Shown: piece after piece, positions 20,960-33,412 of the stretch
Layout: each line of letters starts with the position of its first letter
How positions within the stretch are numbered: position 1 is the first letter of the stretch
From: Maea johnstoni
Lineage: Eukaryota > Annelida > Polychaeta > Spionida > Magelonidae
NCBI GenBank assembly: GCA_963942565.1
Contig: OZ012687.1
Coordinates: 16,068,258 to 16,132,257 of the forward strand
Length of the DNA stretch: 64,000 nt
Direction of reading: 5' to 3'
Made by a program: the position numbers and the translations under genes
Notes under the pieces: generated by a model
What the model was told of the DNA's origin: nothing
The model's input: the letters and a program-made list of their open reading frames with translations, nothing else
Databases searched by the model: none

Positions 20960-22382
20960 TTGCTGTGCTCTATGGAAGAAGTGATGTGTATTCCCTGCTG
21001 ATAGGGTAGCCAGCTCTTATCTCACTCCTATATAGAGCTTCCTTATCACCAGACACCTGTGTATTCTGACACATGGAACATTTCCTTCTTTTCAGGTGAC
21101 CTCGGCTCACCTGTGTTGGTTATGGAGAGGAATGGCTATTTAATTAGTTCATGAATAAGTGTAATGATTCCTGTATGGTATTTCTTTTTTCTTTGAAATA
21201 TCCTACAACTGACCATATTGTCCATGTGCGGAATAAACACAAGTAATAGAAGACTCATGTTTATGAAGGTATGTCCTGTCATTCACGAAAAAGTGGAAGA
21301 TATATGTAGGTGTTATTTACTAAATGTGTTTTACTAAATATTTCACAGCAGTGTTAAGATGAAACCCAACACACTATTATTGAGCTCACTGAGCTGACAA
21401 TCTACCAGCATATTCTTGCAGGTGAAACATTAACCCTGATCTAGTGTTTATGTCTAAAAGTAGGTCACTGTAAATTTGAAATAACCTGTGCTGTGCATAT
21501 TTTTGATCAGGCAATATCCTATTGAGCCCTAATTCATACCGGGTTTCATCTTTGATCTTGTATTTACTATTTACCATGATCCCATGCTTATATAGAATGT
21601 AATTATGTAATCTCATACCTGTCCATCCATAATATGTATGTCTTCGATGGGTTTATTAGAAAAAGAAACATTGCTCATAGACACAACCACCTCATCATAG
21701 AAATAAAATACCACAAGAAGGGCATTGAATGCCTTGAAATAAGGCTATATGCATTACCATTATTTCTAGGCATACAGTGTCAAGAACGATTAAGTAAGTT
21801 TGGGGGTGGGGGATCTTTTCTCTTTACAGAGATGCTTCAATTTATTTCAGTGCAGTAAATTGTATTTCACTTCATTTCTTTTCAAGTGATATTGATTAAG
21901 AGTGGAGTTCACACATAAGCAGTCAATGGATTACGAAGACTGACTCTAGAATATTGATTTTTCCTCTCTATTGATCTATCCATGTACAGCAAGAGGAAGA
22001 TTAATTGATCTGTATTTAGAATACGCTCAGCACTGTCACTTTAACCAAGTCATGAATAGAGTTCCCTTTGATCATTGTTTTCTGGGTCTGTATGTCTTAT
22101 GAGAATTTGCTTATAAGGTAAACATTCTCACTCAGTCTTTACATGGTGTGTAATTTATGCGGGGATCTAATCAACATTTCTTGTTCAAATTTTTCTAGGA
22201 GATGCTTACATTTGAAATATATTCAAGAAAAGGCTTTTTGTGTACTGCATTTGAAGTGTGAATCTGTCAATCAAAGTGGACTTTTTAAGGATGTGTGGCC
22301 CCCATGCATGGTCCAAGGACAAGAAGAGACAGCATGCACCTGCTGACATACAAATCAATGCAGATACTAGTAGTCAAACCAG
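20960..22382. other. intergenic, no supported feature
   Basis: No recognised gene or repeat. Codon-like open stretches at 21386-21616 and 22143-22346 lack any recognisable domain. Confidence 0.6.
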
Positions 22383-22530
22383 CTGCTGCCATCTATTAGT
22401 AAATTGTGGTACTACATCTTAACTCAAACTTGTAAATGAGTTATTAGCCGGGTGCTCTGGCTGAGCTGAATGGGTATAACAACAGCTTATGATGCCTACA
22501 CTATACCATAGATGGCAGCACTGTCAATAT
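22383..22530 (+). repeat. short inverted repeat, GCTGCCATCTAT
   Basis: GCTGCCATCTAT near 22383 is inverted as ATAGATGGCAGC near 22508. Possibly a small miniature element; its ends and target duplication are not clear. Confidence 0.4.
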
Positions 22531-23451
22531 GGGATGTAGAACGTAACTTATCCTGCAGCTCTCTAATGGCTTTGCTATATGGTAGTAGTTTACCCCAAGG
22601 CCTAAGATCTGATGCCCACCTTTATTCACGTTTAGGTTACAACTTCTGTTGTTCAAACAAAATGAGGTGACCCAACAAGGTGCAACATAAGTTGCAAAAC
22701 ATTAAATGTCAAGCGTGCCAAGCTGACCCTAAAGTTTACTTGCCCCGCTGGCACTTCCACGTGCCCCGCCACTCTGTTAAACAAAGGGGAGTTGACTCTG
22801 GCTAAACATTTCTTGCCAAGCAGGGCAATTTAGGGTCTTGTTCTGCTTGCCCCATTGTCATTTTTTGTCGAATCACTTGCAACTTGAGTGGGGCAAGTGG
22901 TTATGTTGCATGCTGCCCAAGATTCCCATAGTGAAATGAATTACTAAACTTTTAATACAAAATAAATGATAGAACTGCTTAAATTTAGAAGTAAATTAAG
23001 TGCCTATTTATATTCCAAGAAATACTCAGTGGTTGCCTCTGCTAAACCACAAAGCTGCAACAAAATGCTTTTATAAGCCTGCTGATCCCCAATGGAAAGT
23101 ATTGTCTGTATATGTATTATAATCAGGAGCTGGGCTCAACAGTCCCTCAAGGTAACAGTGCTGTACTACTAGTGCCCAAGACTTAAGCTGTCCCGCCACC
23201 TGTTTCTATAAAAATGAGTAGCCCACATGAGGGCTTAGTATGTGTTTTACTAATTAGGCTTCACTGAAATTCAGTAACCTGATTAGGCTACAAGCCCTTA
23301 GGATATTAGTGGCCCTTAACTTCCTAATTTTTCAAAGATTTAGTAGCTATGGGCTGACAGGCTACCTTGCATTTTGTGTCCTGAATAGGAATGCTAAGTG
23401 AGACATGCTAGGAATTTTAAGGATTTGAGTGTTGGTGCTATAAATCTTTTA

Positions 23452-23666
23452 GGCCCCCCAAAAATATATTGTTTGTTTCCTGTAACGGTCTGAAAAATTG
23501 TAGGGTAGGTAGGTCGGTAAAAAAAATATTTTTGGTCAAAAATGTTTTATGCATGTTTTACGTTGATTTGGAGTTGGGAGGGAGGAATAAACTTTAGGGT
23601 AGAGATTTGTTTGAATAAAAACTTGTTAGAGTAGGGTTACAGGAAACAAACAACTTTTTTTTGGCC
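23452..23666 (-). mobile_element. PIF/Harbinger-type miniature element, family A copy 2
   Basis: GGCCCCCCAAAAATATATTG at the left and ACAACTTTTTTTTGGCC at the right, with TTA before and TTG after. Inverted relative to copy 1. Its duplicate is at 26443-26657. Confidence 0.8.
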
Positions 23667-23999
23667 TTGTAGGAGTAGCCATTATCCAAGCTGTGCATTC
23701 ATGTATCCACTCATCTCTTAGTTTGCAAAAGGGTGTACAAAATACTTGACATGCTCTGTGTTGTATAAAAGCAGCAAAGAGAAGGACCTTGGCTGTAAAT
23801 CATTGTGTGTATACAGTGCACATGATTTATGAGCATCCCAACATGAAAAAGGTGTAATACTTTTTGCAATTTTTATATCAGGAGGGCATGCCCCAATGTA
23901 CCTGAGTGGCCTTGTGTTATTGGGATGACTGTAATTTGCTTTCTCTCAGGATTGCCCTGATCCCTATGAAACTTGAGGTATAGTGACCATTAAGCCTAA

Positions 24000-24227
24000 G
24001 GCCAAGAAAAACTATTGTTTGTTTCCTGTAACGGTCTGAAATAAATAGGGTAGGTAGATTAGTAAAAAAATAATTTTTGCATTATTTTTTTGGTCAAAAA
24101 TATATGTTTTATGCATGTTTTATGTTGATTTGGAGTTGGGATGGCAGAAAAAAAATTCAGGGTAGGGATTTTTTTGAATAGAAACTTGTTTAGGTAGGGT
24201 TACAGGAAACAAACAACTTTTTTAGGC
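24000..24227 (-). mobile_element. PIF/Harbinger-type miniature element, family A copy 3
   Basis: GGCCAAGAAAAACTATTG to ACAACTTTTTTAGGC, flanked by TAA and TTA. The interior shows the family hallmark TTTCCTGTAACGGTCTGAAA. Its duplicate is at 26991-27218. Confidence 0.8.
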
Positions 24228-24802
24228 TTAAATATGAAAGTAAGTGTGACAATTGATTAAATTGAGATTTATTTACCATGACTACAGGAATTCATCACAA
24301 GGCCCTTAATCGACAAAGCCAAAATGGTCTCACCCATGTCCTTACACCCATTCATGATTAGAGGTCTACCTGTAAATTGTTTTCTGAAAAATAAGGTACT
24401 GAGCAGTGAGCACAAGTTCACAAATTGTTTGATTAGAAGTTAAGAAATATTTAGACACTAGTAGTCTAGTGATTGTGGTACTTAAGATATGATACCCATG
24501 GCGAGCCTCCCTACTCTGTGACCCAGAAAACTTACCAGGGCGACTGGCAGAACCCACCTGTCTACTTTACAAGTGGACATGTAGAGGTCACACGTCCACC
24601 TGTAGGGTCTATCAATCTTTTGTGCAGACTGAATGGACTATACTCCTGAACTTGTAAGTACTATCGCTCATTGTTAGCTTGAATTAGCTATAATATTAGA
24701 AGCCTTTCCTTAGGCGTAAGCTAGAATGTTTAAACTGGGCTCACAAAACAACAGTAAGATTTAGTGGGAGACCAAATATACACAGATAACAACCACATCT
24801 AC

Positions 24803-25650
24803 ATGCACTTTAAACTACCGTATGATTATATTCAGCTCTCATGTCCAGCTACTATGTTTAATTTTGATTCAGATGTTGAGTCCTTCTGAAGTCCATTACC
24901 AATGGCAATGAAATATAGATTTGTATGTGTATTCCATTGAAATTATATTAATCTATCTCAAATATGTTAATTAGAAGGCACTGTTATGAAGGCAAAGGTG
25001 AAAAAACTTCAGTTAAAGGAACTGACTAAGCATATTTCTCAACTTAAATGATCGCCTAATAAAACATATTCTTGGTACTTGATTATTCCAGTAATAGCAG
25101 ATTTTTTATCTTTATATGTTCTACTAACCTAAGTTGAATGTTGAATAGAGTAATTTTATTAGGAAAAAAAGGTTCTCTTCCTCTTTTATTAGATAACTAT
25201 CTGCTCCAGACAAATATGTCCTGTCCAGATCCAGACCTCATGTCCTGTCCAGACCCCTAAAGAGTGTTACAAAATGTGGCAAAATTCTATGAGTGCCTAG
25301 GAATTTTATTTTTTTCAACGTATTGAAGTTGACTTTAAAACCTTCTCTAAATAACGGCACTATGTGTTTATAAGAAGAAAGTTTCAGACAAGAAGGAATT
25401 TTTACTTATGTGTTGGTACCAGAAAACCATGTCTGAATGATGTCCTGTCCAGACCCTTTTTAAATTTGCTATTATTTCAGTCAAACTAAAATATTTTCAA
25501 ACAAACTTTTTTGTAAAAGATGTGTTTCTAACTAAAGATTCACACAGGTTCTAAACCATTTTTGAAATTCTGCCATATTTTGGATAAAATAAGTTTTTCT
25601 CTTCAAAATGTCCTGTCCAGACCCAAAACGGATACTGTGATATGACCCTG
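24803..25650. other. spacer between the two duplicated blocks
   Basis: 848 bp present once. TCCTGTCCAGACCC-type motifs recur at about 25219, 25243, 25441 and 25609, in some cases preceded by ATG. No gene recognised. Confidence 0.7.
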
Positions 25651-26442
25651 AAATGAGGTGACCCAACAAGGTGCAACATAAGTTGCAAAACATTAAATGT
25701 CAAGCGTGCCAAGCTGACCCTAAAGTTTACTTGCCCCGCTGGCACTTCCACGTGCCCCGCCACTCTGTTAAACAAAGGGGAGTTGACTCTGGCTAAACAT
25801 TTCTTGCCAAGCAGGGCAATTTAGGGTCTTGTTCTGCTTGCCCCATTGTCATTTTTTGTCGAATCACTTGCAACTTGAGTGGGGCAAGTGGTTATGTTGC
25901 ATGCTGCCCAAGATTCCCATAGTGAAATGAATTACTAAACTTTTAATACAAAATAAATGATAGAACTGCTTAAATTTAGAAGTAAATTAAGTGCCTATTT
26001 ATATTCCAAGAAATACTCAGTGGTTGCCTCTGCTAAACCACAAAGCTGCAACAAAATGCTTTTATAAGCCTGCTGATCCCCAATGGAAAGTATTGTCTGT
26101 ATATGTATTATAATCAGGAGCTGGGCTCAACAGTCCCTCAAGGTAACAGTGCTGTACTACTAGTGCCCAAGACTTAAGCTGTCCCGCCACCTGTTTCTAT
26201 AAAAATGAGTAGCCCACATGAGGGCTTAGTATGTGTTTTACTAATTAGGCTTCACTGAAATTCAGTAACCTGATTAGGCTACAAGCCCTTAGGATTTTAG
26301 TGGCCCTTAACTTCCTAATTTTTCAAAGATTTAGTAGCTATGGGCTGACAGGCTACCTTGCATTTTGTGTCCTGAATAGGAATGCTAAGTGAGACATGCT
26401 AGGAATTTTAAGGATTTGAGTGTTGGTGCTATAAATCTTTTA

Positions 26443-26657
26443 GGCCCCCCAAAAATATATTGTTTGTTTCCTGTAACGGTCTGAAAAATTGTAGGGTAGG
26501 TAGGTCGGTAAAAAAAATATTTTTGGTCAAAAATGTTTTATGCATGTTTTACGTTGATTTGGAGTTGGGAGGGAGGAATAAACTTTAGGGTAGAGATTTG
26601 TTTGAATAAAAACTTGTTAGAGTAGGGTTACAGGAAACAAACAACTTTTTTTTGGCC
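26443..26657 (-). mobile_element. PIF/Harbinger-type element, duplicated copy of 23452-23666
   Basis: Carried within the second duplicated block; same ends and target site as 23452-23666. Confidence 0.8.
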
Positions 26658-26990
26658 TTGTAGGAGTAGCCATTGTCCAAGCTGTGCATTCATGTATCCA
26701 CTCATCTCTTAGTTTGCAAAAGGGTGTACAAAATACTTGACATGCTCTGTGTTGTATAAAAGCAGCAAAGAGAAGGACCTTGGCTGTAAATCATTGTGTG
26801 TATACAGTGCACATGATTTATGAGCATCCCAACATGAAAAAGGTGTAATACTTTTTGCAATTTTTATATCAGGAGGGCATGCCCCAATGTACCTGAGTGG
26901 CCTTGTGTTATTGGGATGACTGTAATTTGCTTTCTCTCAGGATTGCCCTGATCCCTATGAAACTTGAGGTATAGTGACCATTAAGCCTAA

Positions 26991-27218
26991 GGCCAAGAAA
27001 AACTATTGTTTGTTTCCTGTAACGGTCTGAAATAAATAGGGTAGGTAGATTAGTAAAAAAATAATTTTTGCATTATTTTTTTGGTCAAAAATATATGTTT
27101 TATGCATGTTTTATGTTGATTTGGAGTTGGGATGGCAGAAAAAAATTTCAGGGTAGGGATTTTTTTGAATAGAAACTTGTTAAGGTAGGGTTACAGGAAA
27201 CAAACAACTTTTTTAGGC
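26991..27218 (-). mobile_element. PIF/Harbinger-type element, duplicated copy of 24000-24227
   Basis: Carried within the second duplicated block; differs from the first copy at two or three positions. Confidence 0.8.
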
Positions 27219-27802
27219 TTAAATATGAAAGTAAGTGTGACAATTGATTAAATTGAGATTTATTTACCATGACTACAGGAATTCATCACAAGGCCCTTAA
27301 TCGACAAAGCCAAAATGGTCTCACCCATGTCCTTACACCCATTCATGATTAGAGGTCTACCTGTAAATTGTTTTCTGAAAAATAAGGTACTGAGCAGTGA
27401 GCACAAGTTCACAAATTGTTTGATTAGAAGTTAAGAAATATTTAGACACTAGTAGTCTAGTGATTGTGGTACTTAAGATATGATACCCATGGCGAGCCTC
27501 CCTACTCTGTGACCCAGAAAACTTACCAGGGCGACTGGCAGAACCCACCTGTCTACTTTACAAGTGGACATGTAGAGGTCACACGTCCACCTGTAGGGTC
27601 TATCAATCTTTTGTGCAGACTGAATGGACTATACTCCTGAACTTGTAAGTACTATCGCTCATTGTTAGCTTGAATTAGCTATAATATTAGAAGCCTTTCC
27701 TTAGGCGTAAGCTAGAATGTTTAAACTGGGCTCACAAAACAACAGTAAGATTTAGTGGGAGACCAAATATACACAGATAACAACCACATCTACTCATAAG
27801 CT

Positions 27803-28100
27803 TATTCATGCCTGAAGATCTCACTTACACAGCCTACCTGTACTGTGTTGTATAGACTAATGATATTTTTAAACATGAATGCTTAATCTAACATGAATTC
27901 ATTAACTTTTCGAAGAAGAATTGTGAGTTGGTACATAAAAGATACACCTCCTTTGATTGCTATTTAAATGCTTTGATCACGAAGGTATTACCAATATAGT
28001 GTGTACATTTTCAGTTGTTGCAGGCATGAATGGGTTAATTTTGTTTAAACAAGATATTTTCAGTTGCTACAGGCATGAATGGGTTAATTGTGTTTAAACA
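27803..28100 (+). mobile_element. TTAA-type miniature element, family B, with duplicated right end
   Basis: Left TTATTCATGCCTGAAG; right GGCATGAATGGGTTAA (TTAA 28035-28038). The last 45 bp or so (TTTCAGTTG, CAGGCATGAATGGGTTAATT, TGTTTAAACAA) occurs twice in tandem, ending near 28100. Confidence 0.6.
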
Positions 28101-28110
28101 ACTGCTATAT

Positions 28111-28255
28111 TAGACTAGGTTCTTAGTCCCTTAAAAAAACATACTCAAACTGAATCCTGATGAGATAAGTGTAAACTAAATGGACCACTACGGCCACCTA
28201 GAATATTTGATGCTGGGTAACAGAAAAACATATGACAGCCTAGAAATCTAGGCTA
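28111..28255 (+). mobile_element. TAGACTAGG element with 9-bp TSD, copy 2 (internally deleted)
   Basis: Same ends as 20689-20950 but missing the central part. Exact 9-bp duplication CTGCTATAT at 28102-28110 and 28256-28264. Confidence 0.88.
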
Positions 28256-28853
28256 CTGCTATATATATGTACATGCACTGCATTTTGAGACCCGATGGGG
28301 GTATCAATGGATAAGACATGCTTGACCTCCACCAGGTGAGCTCAGTGAAATGAGGTCAGTCTGAGGCGGGAACATGTCCATGTCACCCAGTCCTCCTGGA
28401 AAGGATTTCATATCTCCTCATGCCTTTTGATCACCCGTCTGTACTTAATAGCATATGTTTTGCTTACTATTGTGGTTCAGTAGACTGTGAAAGATATATA
28501 GGGGAGGTCTAGCCCCAAGCTCTAGGTTGAGGTCCATTCGTCTAGCTTGGTAACTAATACTCAGTGGTAAGTTAATCAAAAGTTTTACTAAAAAATACAA
28601 ACCTAAAATAATTTGGTTCTTGGGTGCTCCTCTTAATCGTTAGGGCCACCTTAACAGTATAGGTATCTGATCAGAGGTCTAATTGCCTTGGTTGGTGACA
28701 ATTGGTAGTAATTATATATGAGTATAAACCATCTTCCTCCAGGGATACCCTTGAAGTAAGTGCGTGACACTGCATAGTTACTGGTGTGGCAATTTTTTCA
28801 GCACTCCTCTGAAGATATGTTGGCAGTTGGCACTATGCAAATACTTTCAAAGC

Positions 28854-29206
28854 CAGGTCTCGACGTTGGTGCTTGCCCCATTGCCCCGGGCAAGTAGAAT
28901 TTGTAAATTATAGCTGTGGGGCAAGTGAAAACTGCATCTTGCTTGCCCCACTGGGAAAGTACGTTTTGTATATTTCAGGTTTACTATTGAGAATGTGTGC
29001 AAGTTATGTGGTCTGCCATCCAAGCTTGTCCTAGAAAATATGCTTTCACATGCCAGAACCATGTTCTACTTGGTATGAAATGAAATATTATAAAATTATT
29101 ATATATGATTTTTCAAGGGCAAGTGAAAGTTGGAGTAGGGCAAGTGAAAATTGAATTTCACTTGCCCTACGGGGCAAGTTGCTTCAAAAGTTAACGTCGT
29201 GCCCTG
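28854..29206 (+). mobile_element. CAGG/CCTG miniature element with 5-bp TSD, 'GCTTGCCCC' type
   Basis: Ends CAGGTCTCGACGTTGG and TTAACGTCGTGCCCTG, close to the ends of the CCAGTAAA family, but with a different interior built of GCAAGTGAAA and CTTGCCCC motifs in both orientations. Exact 5-bp duplication AAAGC at 28849-28853 and 29207-29211. Confidence 0.85.
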
Positions 29207-29768
29207 AAAGCATTTGTGATAAAGTTGTTTCCTGTGGGGACTTTTCTTTGAAATTGCCCTCTGGATGTCAGGTACTTCTGAAAATAATTTGAGAATGAAG
29301 CATAAATTATGTCAAATGATTTGACCAATAACTTATAAGTTGGTTTCACTGGACATTTCTTTTTGATGTTCGCAACCCGGATCAGTCTGCAGCATTGTAC
29401 TCAATAATGAGCAGCTTTTTCTATGCCAGAATGCTATAATAGCCAATTAATAGGATACCGACCAGCACATGTATGTAGGCTAGTTTTGGATAGGCATCAG
29501 ACATGAATGGGTTCATCAGAGTATTGTGTGCTATATGGATACTATGGGCATGAGTGGGTTAATCTGCTTACTGAAGGGAGAGGGATCACACCCAGCCCAT
29601 GTGTGTCACCCTGCACTTTCCTGTGGCGTGCCTGCATGCTTCGCCACGCCTCTGGAAGACGTCTAAGCACAGCACTCACTAGCAGTGCGGCACTTGTACC
29701 GTAAGAAGTAACGTACAACACAGTCTCAGAACTGGTTACTGTGGATTCTGCGGTAAGTTACATTTTAG

Positions 29769-29975
29769 CCCTTATACTGCTGGTGGCTAATTTGTCCAAT
29801 TCAAAATGATGCAAAAAACCTAAGAAAAATGACTGAAACCATGGCATATGGGTACTCATTTGAGAGTACTCAGCAAGAGCTCTCCCATGAATACCAACAT
29901 GACAGGGTTTACATGTTTTTCAAAAATCTTTGCATCCTTGTGCTTTGGATGAAAGAAGCCTCAGCATTAGAGAGG
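29769..29975 (+). mobile_element. TTAA-type miniature element, family A
   Basis: Begins near GCCCTTATACTGCTGGTGGC and ends GAGAGG/TTAA (29976-29979). The interior matches the 1-196 copy (CAAAATGATGCAAAAAACC, ATGACAGGGTTTA). The left TTAA is degraded to TTAG. Confidence 0.75.
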
Positions 29976-29979
29976 TTAA

Positions 29980-31069
29980 GGCATTAAGTCTTGTACATGG
30001 CATGTAGCATTTTCATCTATTTCCGTCTGTAGTGTGTACATATTTTGAAAATGTTGAACATAACTCACAATATGTTAATATCGAAAGAGATTTGAAGCAT
30101 CACTGTTAATAGCAACTCTGGCCAGACTTAGCACGTTGGAGTTCGACAAAAGGGATACATCAACGGTAATTAGGCCATGATCGGGGTGGCTGCCCTTCAT
30201 CTACTGTTTGTTTTTGCTATAAGATATAGTCGTAGGTGTGACCATGAGTACGCACCAGATGTGAAAGGGTTGATACTAACTAGATAGAATCCATGCTTAT
30301 CTAGCTTCCCTGAGCCTAAGCTGCTTGACACGTGATGATAAATTAGAAAGAAAGCATCACTTAATCAGCTAAATATTTAGGGAAGTTTCAGCAAGTTTGT
30401 GTCAATATTTTCCTAATTTTAAAGAAACATACATCCCAGATTGGTATTCTCGCCAGTGTTTTGGGGGGCTACTACAGTTACCAGTATATAAGCCAATGTA
30501 CGTAGAAATTGCAAAGGCACACTAGCTGCTAGCTAATAGGGGACTAAGGGGAGTCATAGGGATGTGATATTTACGTAATTTCAAGTACACCTTAAATGTG
30601 TGTTTCAATGCCACCGCTGGTAGCTGGTAACACAATACCTCTAGACCTAGATCATGTTTTTACCTACTGTGTGGATACCCATATTGTGGGTACGTGTGTC
30701 ACACCTATAGGGTAGAACTTTTGTGAATACTGTTTTGAACAGTCATTTAAAAAAAAAACGGGGCCCTGCCCCTCGACTGCAAGAAATGTAAACTTGCCTT
30801 TCACGCTTGAAGTTTATTCTGGACCACTCAAGTATCAAGAGCAGGACAGAAGAAGAGGTAGGTGCACTCTTTCGTGTATATCGATATTTATCGATCTTCA
30901 TTCCGGTATGGCTGGTATTGACTTGGTATTTTTGGGTTCGAGATTTGCATCACTATTATTATGATACCGATCCCAATTCCGAGCCTTAGCGTCGTTTTGG
31001 GAGTTGCTGGGATTCATTTAGATTCATACTAGTTGCACTTACTAAATTGTTATACTACTACTACTACTA

Positions 31070-31075
<6 letters not shown>
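29980..31075. other. intergenic, no firm feature
   Basis: Nothing certain. At 30780-30848 a stretch ending AGAAGAAGAG/GTAGGT looks like a possible untranslated first exon on the plus strand, but nothing confirms it. Confidence 0.4.
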
Positions 31076-31132
<57 letters not shown>

Positions 31133-31165
31133 TCTTTATTTCATGAGGTAAATACAGTAAACTAC
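31076..31165 (-). mobile_element. (TAA)n tract joined to a LINE 3' tail
   Basis: About 18 TAA units abut TATCTTTATTTCATGAGG. Read on the minus strand this is ...CATGAAATAAAGATA(TTA)n, the usual 3' end of a LINE with a short tandem tail. Only the tail is recognisable. 31166-32440 shows nothing else I can name. Confidence 0.55.
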
Positions 31166-32442
31166 AAGATTTGATAAATGCTGTGGCTAGCCTCAGATTT
31201 TGAAAATGTATCTATCACATTTCTGTCTACAGGCATTAGCATTTTCACATTCAAAGACAAACGTTTATGTTATTTATGTTGTTACTAATATTTCATGATA
31301 AGTAAATGAATTTTAAAAGTAAAACAACCATAACTCAAAGTTCATATTTATTACAACAACACTAAGGTCTAAGTAGGAGCTCCCTCTATTCATGTTTATC
31401 TTATTATTACCTGCTGCCTTTACTTTGAATTCAGCATTCTCCATTATAAATCATGGAGAATGTTGAACTGTCTATAATAGCATTCACGGCTGGGCGGGCC
31501 CGCCGGTAACACATGTGCATATTAGACTTTTATTACCTTATATGGAAGCCATTAATTGCCTGGGTATGATCGGCACATGCCGGCTTTATGACAAATTAAT
31601 GAGAATTTTACAACATTCACAAGTGTTATTTTCCCTGTTCTCGAGTTGTATTGACATGATAATGCCTACTCGACCAGCTGTACATTACTCGAGACCGGTC
31701 TGTCCGAGTCTCTATACCAGTCCTACATTCCGGATATCCCAAGAGTCACACCGTTATAATGTACCTTTGTGCAACCCTACACACCTAGCTGCCACCTTCA
31801 TGTGGAGATGTCCGGGTAGCAGTTAAGTCAATATATATCATTGAATAGTATCGGTACAACAAATCATAAATGATGTGGTACTTTTTCCTTTTCTGTATTT
31901 ATACTTCAATATTTGTATCACATCTAATATTGGTTCCAATTCCTAATCTATAAGGTTTGGTATTTCAGAATATAGTCTGGGAGGCAGGCTATGAATTTCT
32001 CACTGTCCACTCTAGATAGCATACATCAAGCAGTGCCATCTATTCTGAATCAGACCTGGGAGGCAGCCTACCTTGAGTAATTTTGTCGCATGTTCCGTAA
32101 TTTTCCTGCATCATCATCTGCAGCCAGCTGATCTAACAGTGACAGTATATCTTACCTGATGTTTGTAGATTGTGCTGCTGTCCCAACCATAGTTCAAACA
32201 TGGATCAGGTTTTTAGATTATTGAGCTGTTTCTTGCTCAGATATTGATGTGGCAGCTCTGCAGAAAGTGAAGGCCTTCATACACAGGAATTCTATTTGAT
32301 CCTCAGGCCTGTGAGGTCATACTTCATCTCTATTGATTTCTTCACGCTGGACAGTGGCAACATTAGAGACAAGCGACCAGAGAGTGGAAACCAATTGCAA
32401 GTGTGAATTCAGAGTGAACACCCTAGTAGTTCATTCCATTAT

Positions 32443-32587
32443 ACAAATATGCCATGCCAGTGTGGGTAACATGACGGAATGTTTCCCCGAGGGAGGATGG
32501 TTTTCCCGAGGGCGGAGCCCGAGGGAAAACCATCCTCCCGAGGGGAGACATTCCATCATGTTACCCACACTGGCATGGCATATTTGT
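32443..32587 (+). repeat. foldback element, about 70-bp near-perfect hairpin
   Basis: The left arm from ACAAATATGCCATGCC and the right arm ending GGCATGGCATATTTGT are inverted with only a few mismatches over about 70 bp. The central loop is very short. CCCGAGGG blocks lie near the apex. Both the DNA and any transcript could form one long hairpin. Confidence 0.9.
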
Positions 32588-32798
32588 TTTATTATACCGA
32601 ACAAACCCTGTTTGTAATTGTAAACAAAGCAAGGTCACAGATGACTGGTGATTCACACATTCCCCGCTAGGTGTCGCTAGTGGCAATGGGCAACATGAAG
32701 CCCTCACTGATGGCATCAGGCAACATGATGATTGTTCACTGTTAAGTCAGCCAATCACGGCTTACGATCTTCAAGTGAAGTATAATAATATGTATTAA

Positions 32799-33002
32799 CC
32801 CCTATGCTGCTGGTGGCTAATGTGGCCAATACAAAATGGTGCACAAAAACAAAAAATGACTGAAACCCTGGCACATGTGTACTCATCTGAGAGTACTCAC
32901 TGAGAGTTATCCAATGAATACCAACATGACAGGGTTTAGATGTTTTTCAAAACTCTTTGCATCCTCTTGTTTTGGACAAAAGAAGCCTCAGCATTGGAAG
33001 GG
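32799..33002 (+). mobile_element. TTAA-type miniature element, family A
   Basis: TTAA/CCCCTATGCTGCTGG (TTAA 32795-32798) to CATTGGAAGG/GTTAA (TTAA 33003-33006). About 205 bp, no open frame. Confidence 0.82.
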
Positions 33003-33313
33003 TTAAATATATGCCTCAGACATCCTGACCATGCAGACCTGGGGCCTCTGTCGGTCAGTATGGCCAGGTTGCCTTCAGGTGCACATCAACTGAACAATTT
33101 ACTACCCCAGTGAGCAGTCATTTTAAAGCTTTAATGCTTCATTGAAGGATTACATAATAGAACTAGTGAAACATGATGAATTAACTGCCATCAACTGGAC
33201 AGAAATAGGCACTGGTCAGTGAGGCAGACAGGCCTATAGTTGACACATCCATGCCTACTTAGATTGACCTTTGATGATGTTCCTCAATTTTTCACTAGTG
33301 GATATATACTATA

Positions 33314-33412
33314 CAAATATGACATCCCTGTGGGGTGTCCACCAGGAATAACTTCCCCAAGAGAGGATTGTCCCCCTCGAGGGAGCGGAAGTTATTCCCG
33401 GTGGACACCCCA
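33314..33412 (+). repeat. foldback element, 26-bp arms
   Basis: TGGGGTGTCCACCAGG then AATAACTTCC is inverted as GGAAGTTATTCC then CGGTGGACACCCCA (25/26). The loop holds CCCTCGAGGG. It starts ACAAATATGACAT, like the start of the 32443 hairpin, so the two may be one family. Confidence 0.8.

Larger units (their letters stand above)
22660..24802 (+). repeat. 2143-bp direct duplication, copy 1
   Basis: Collinear with 25651-27793 at a constant offset of 2991 bp with no gaps noticed. By eye the copies differ at only about four or five positions (for example near 23305, 23684, 24150 and 24190). The breakpoints do not coincide with recognised transposon ends: left ACAA/AATGAGGTG against CCTG/AAATGAGGTG, right CATCTAC then ATGCAC against TCATAA. 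It includes two Harbinger-type elements. Confidence 0.95.
25651..27793 (+). repeat. 2143-bp direct duplication, copy 2
   Basis: Near-identical to 22660-24802 and in the same orientation. It ends about 10 bp before a TTAA-type element. The low divergence implies a recent event, recent gene conversion, or an assembly effect in which two haplotypes were placed in tandem. Confidence 0.95.

Noticed and set aside
24366-27548. Identical 63-codon minus-strand frames at 24366-24557 and 27357-27548 as a duplicated gene
   Set aside because: They are simply carried by the 2143-bp duplication; no domain, and identity follows from the young duplication rather than selection.
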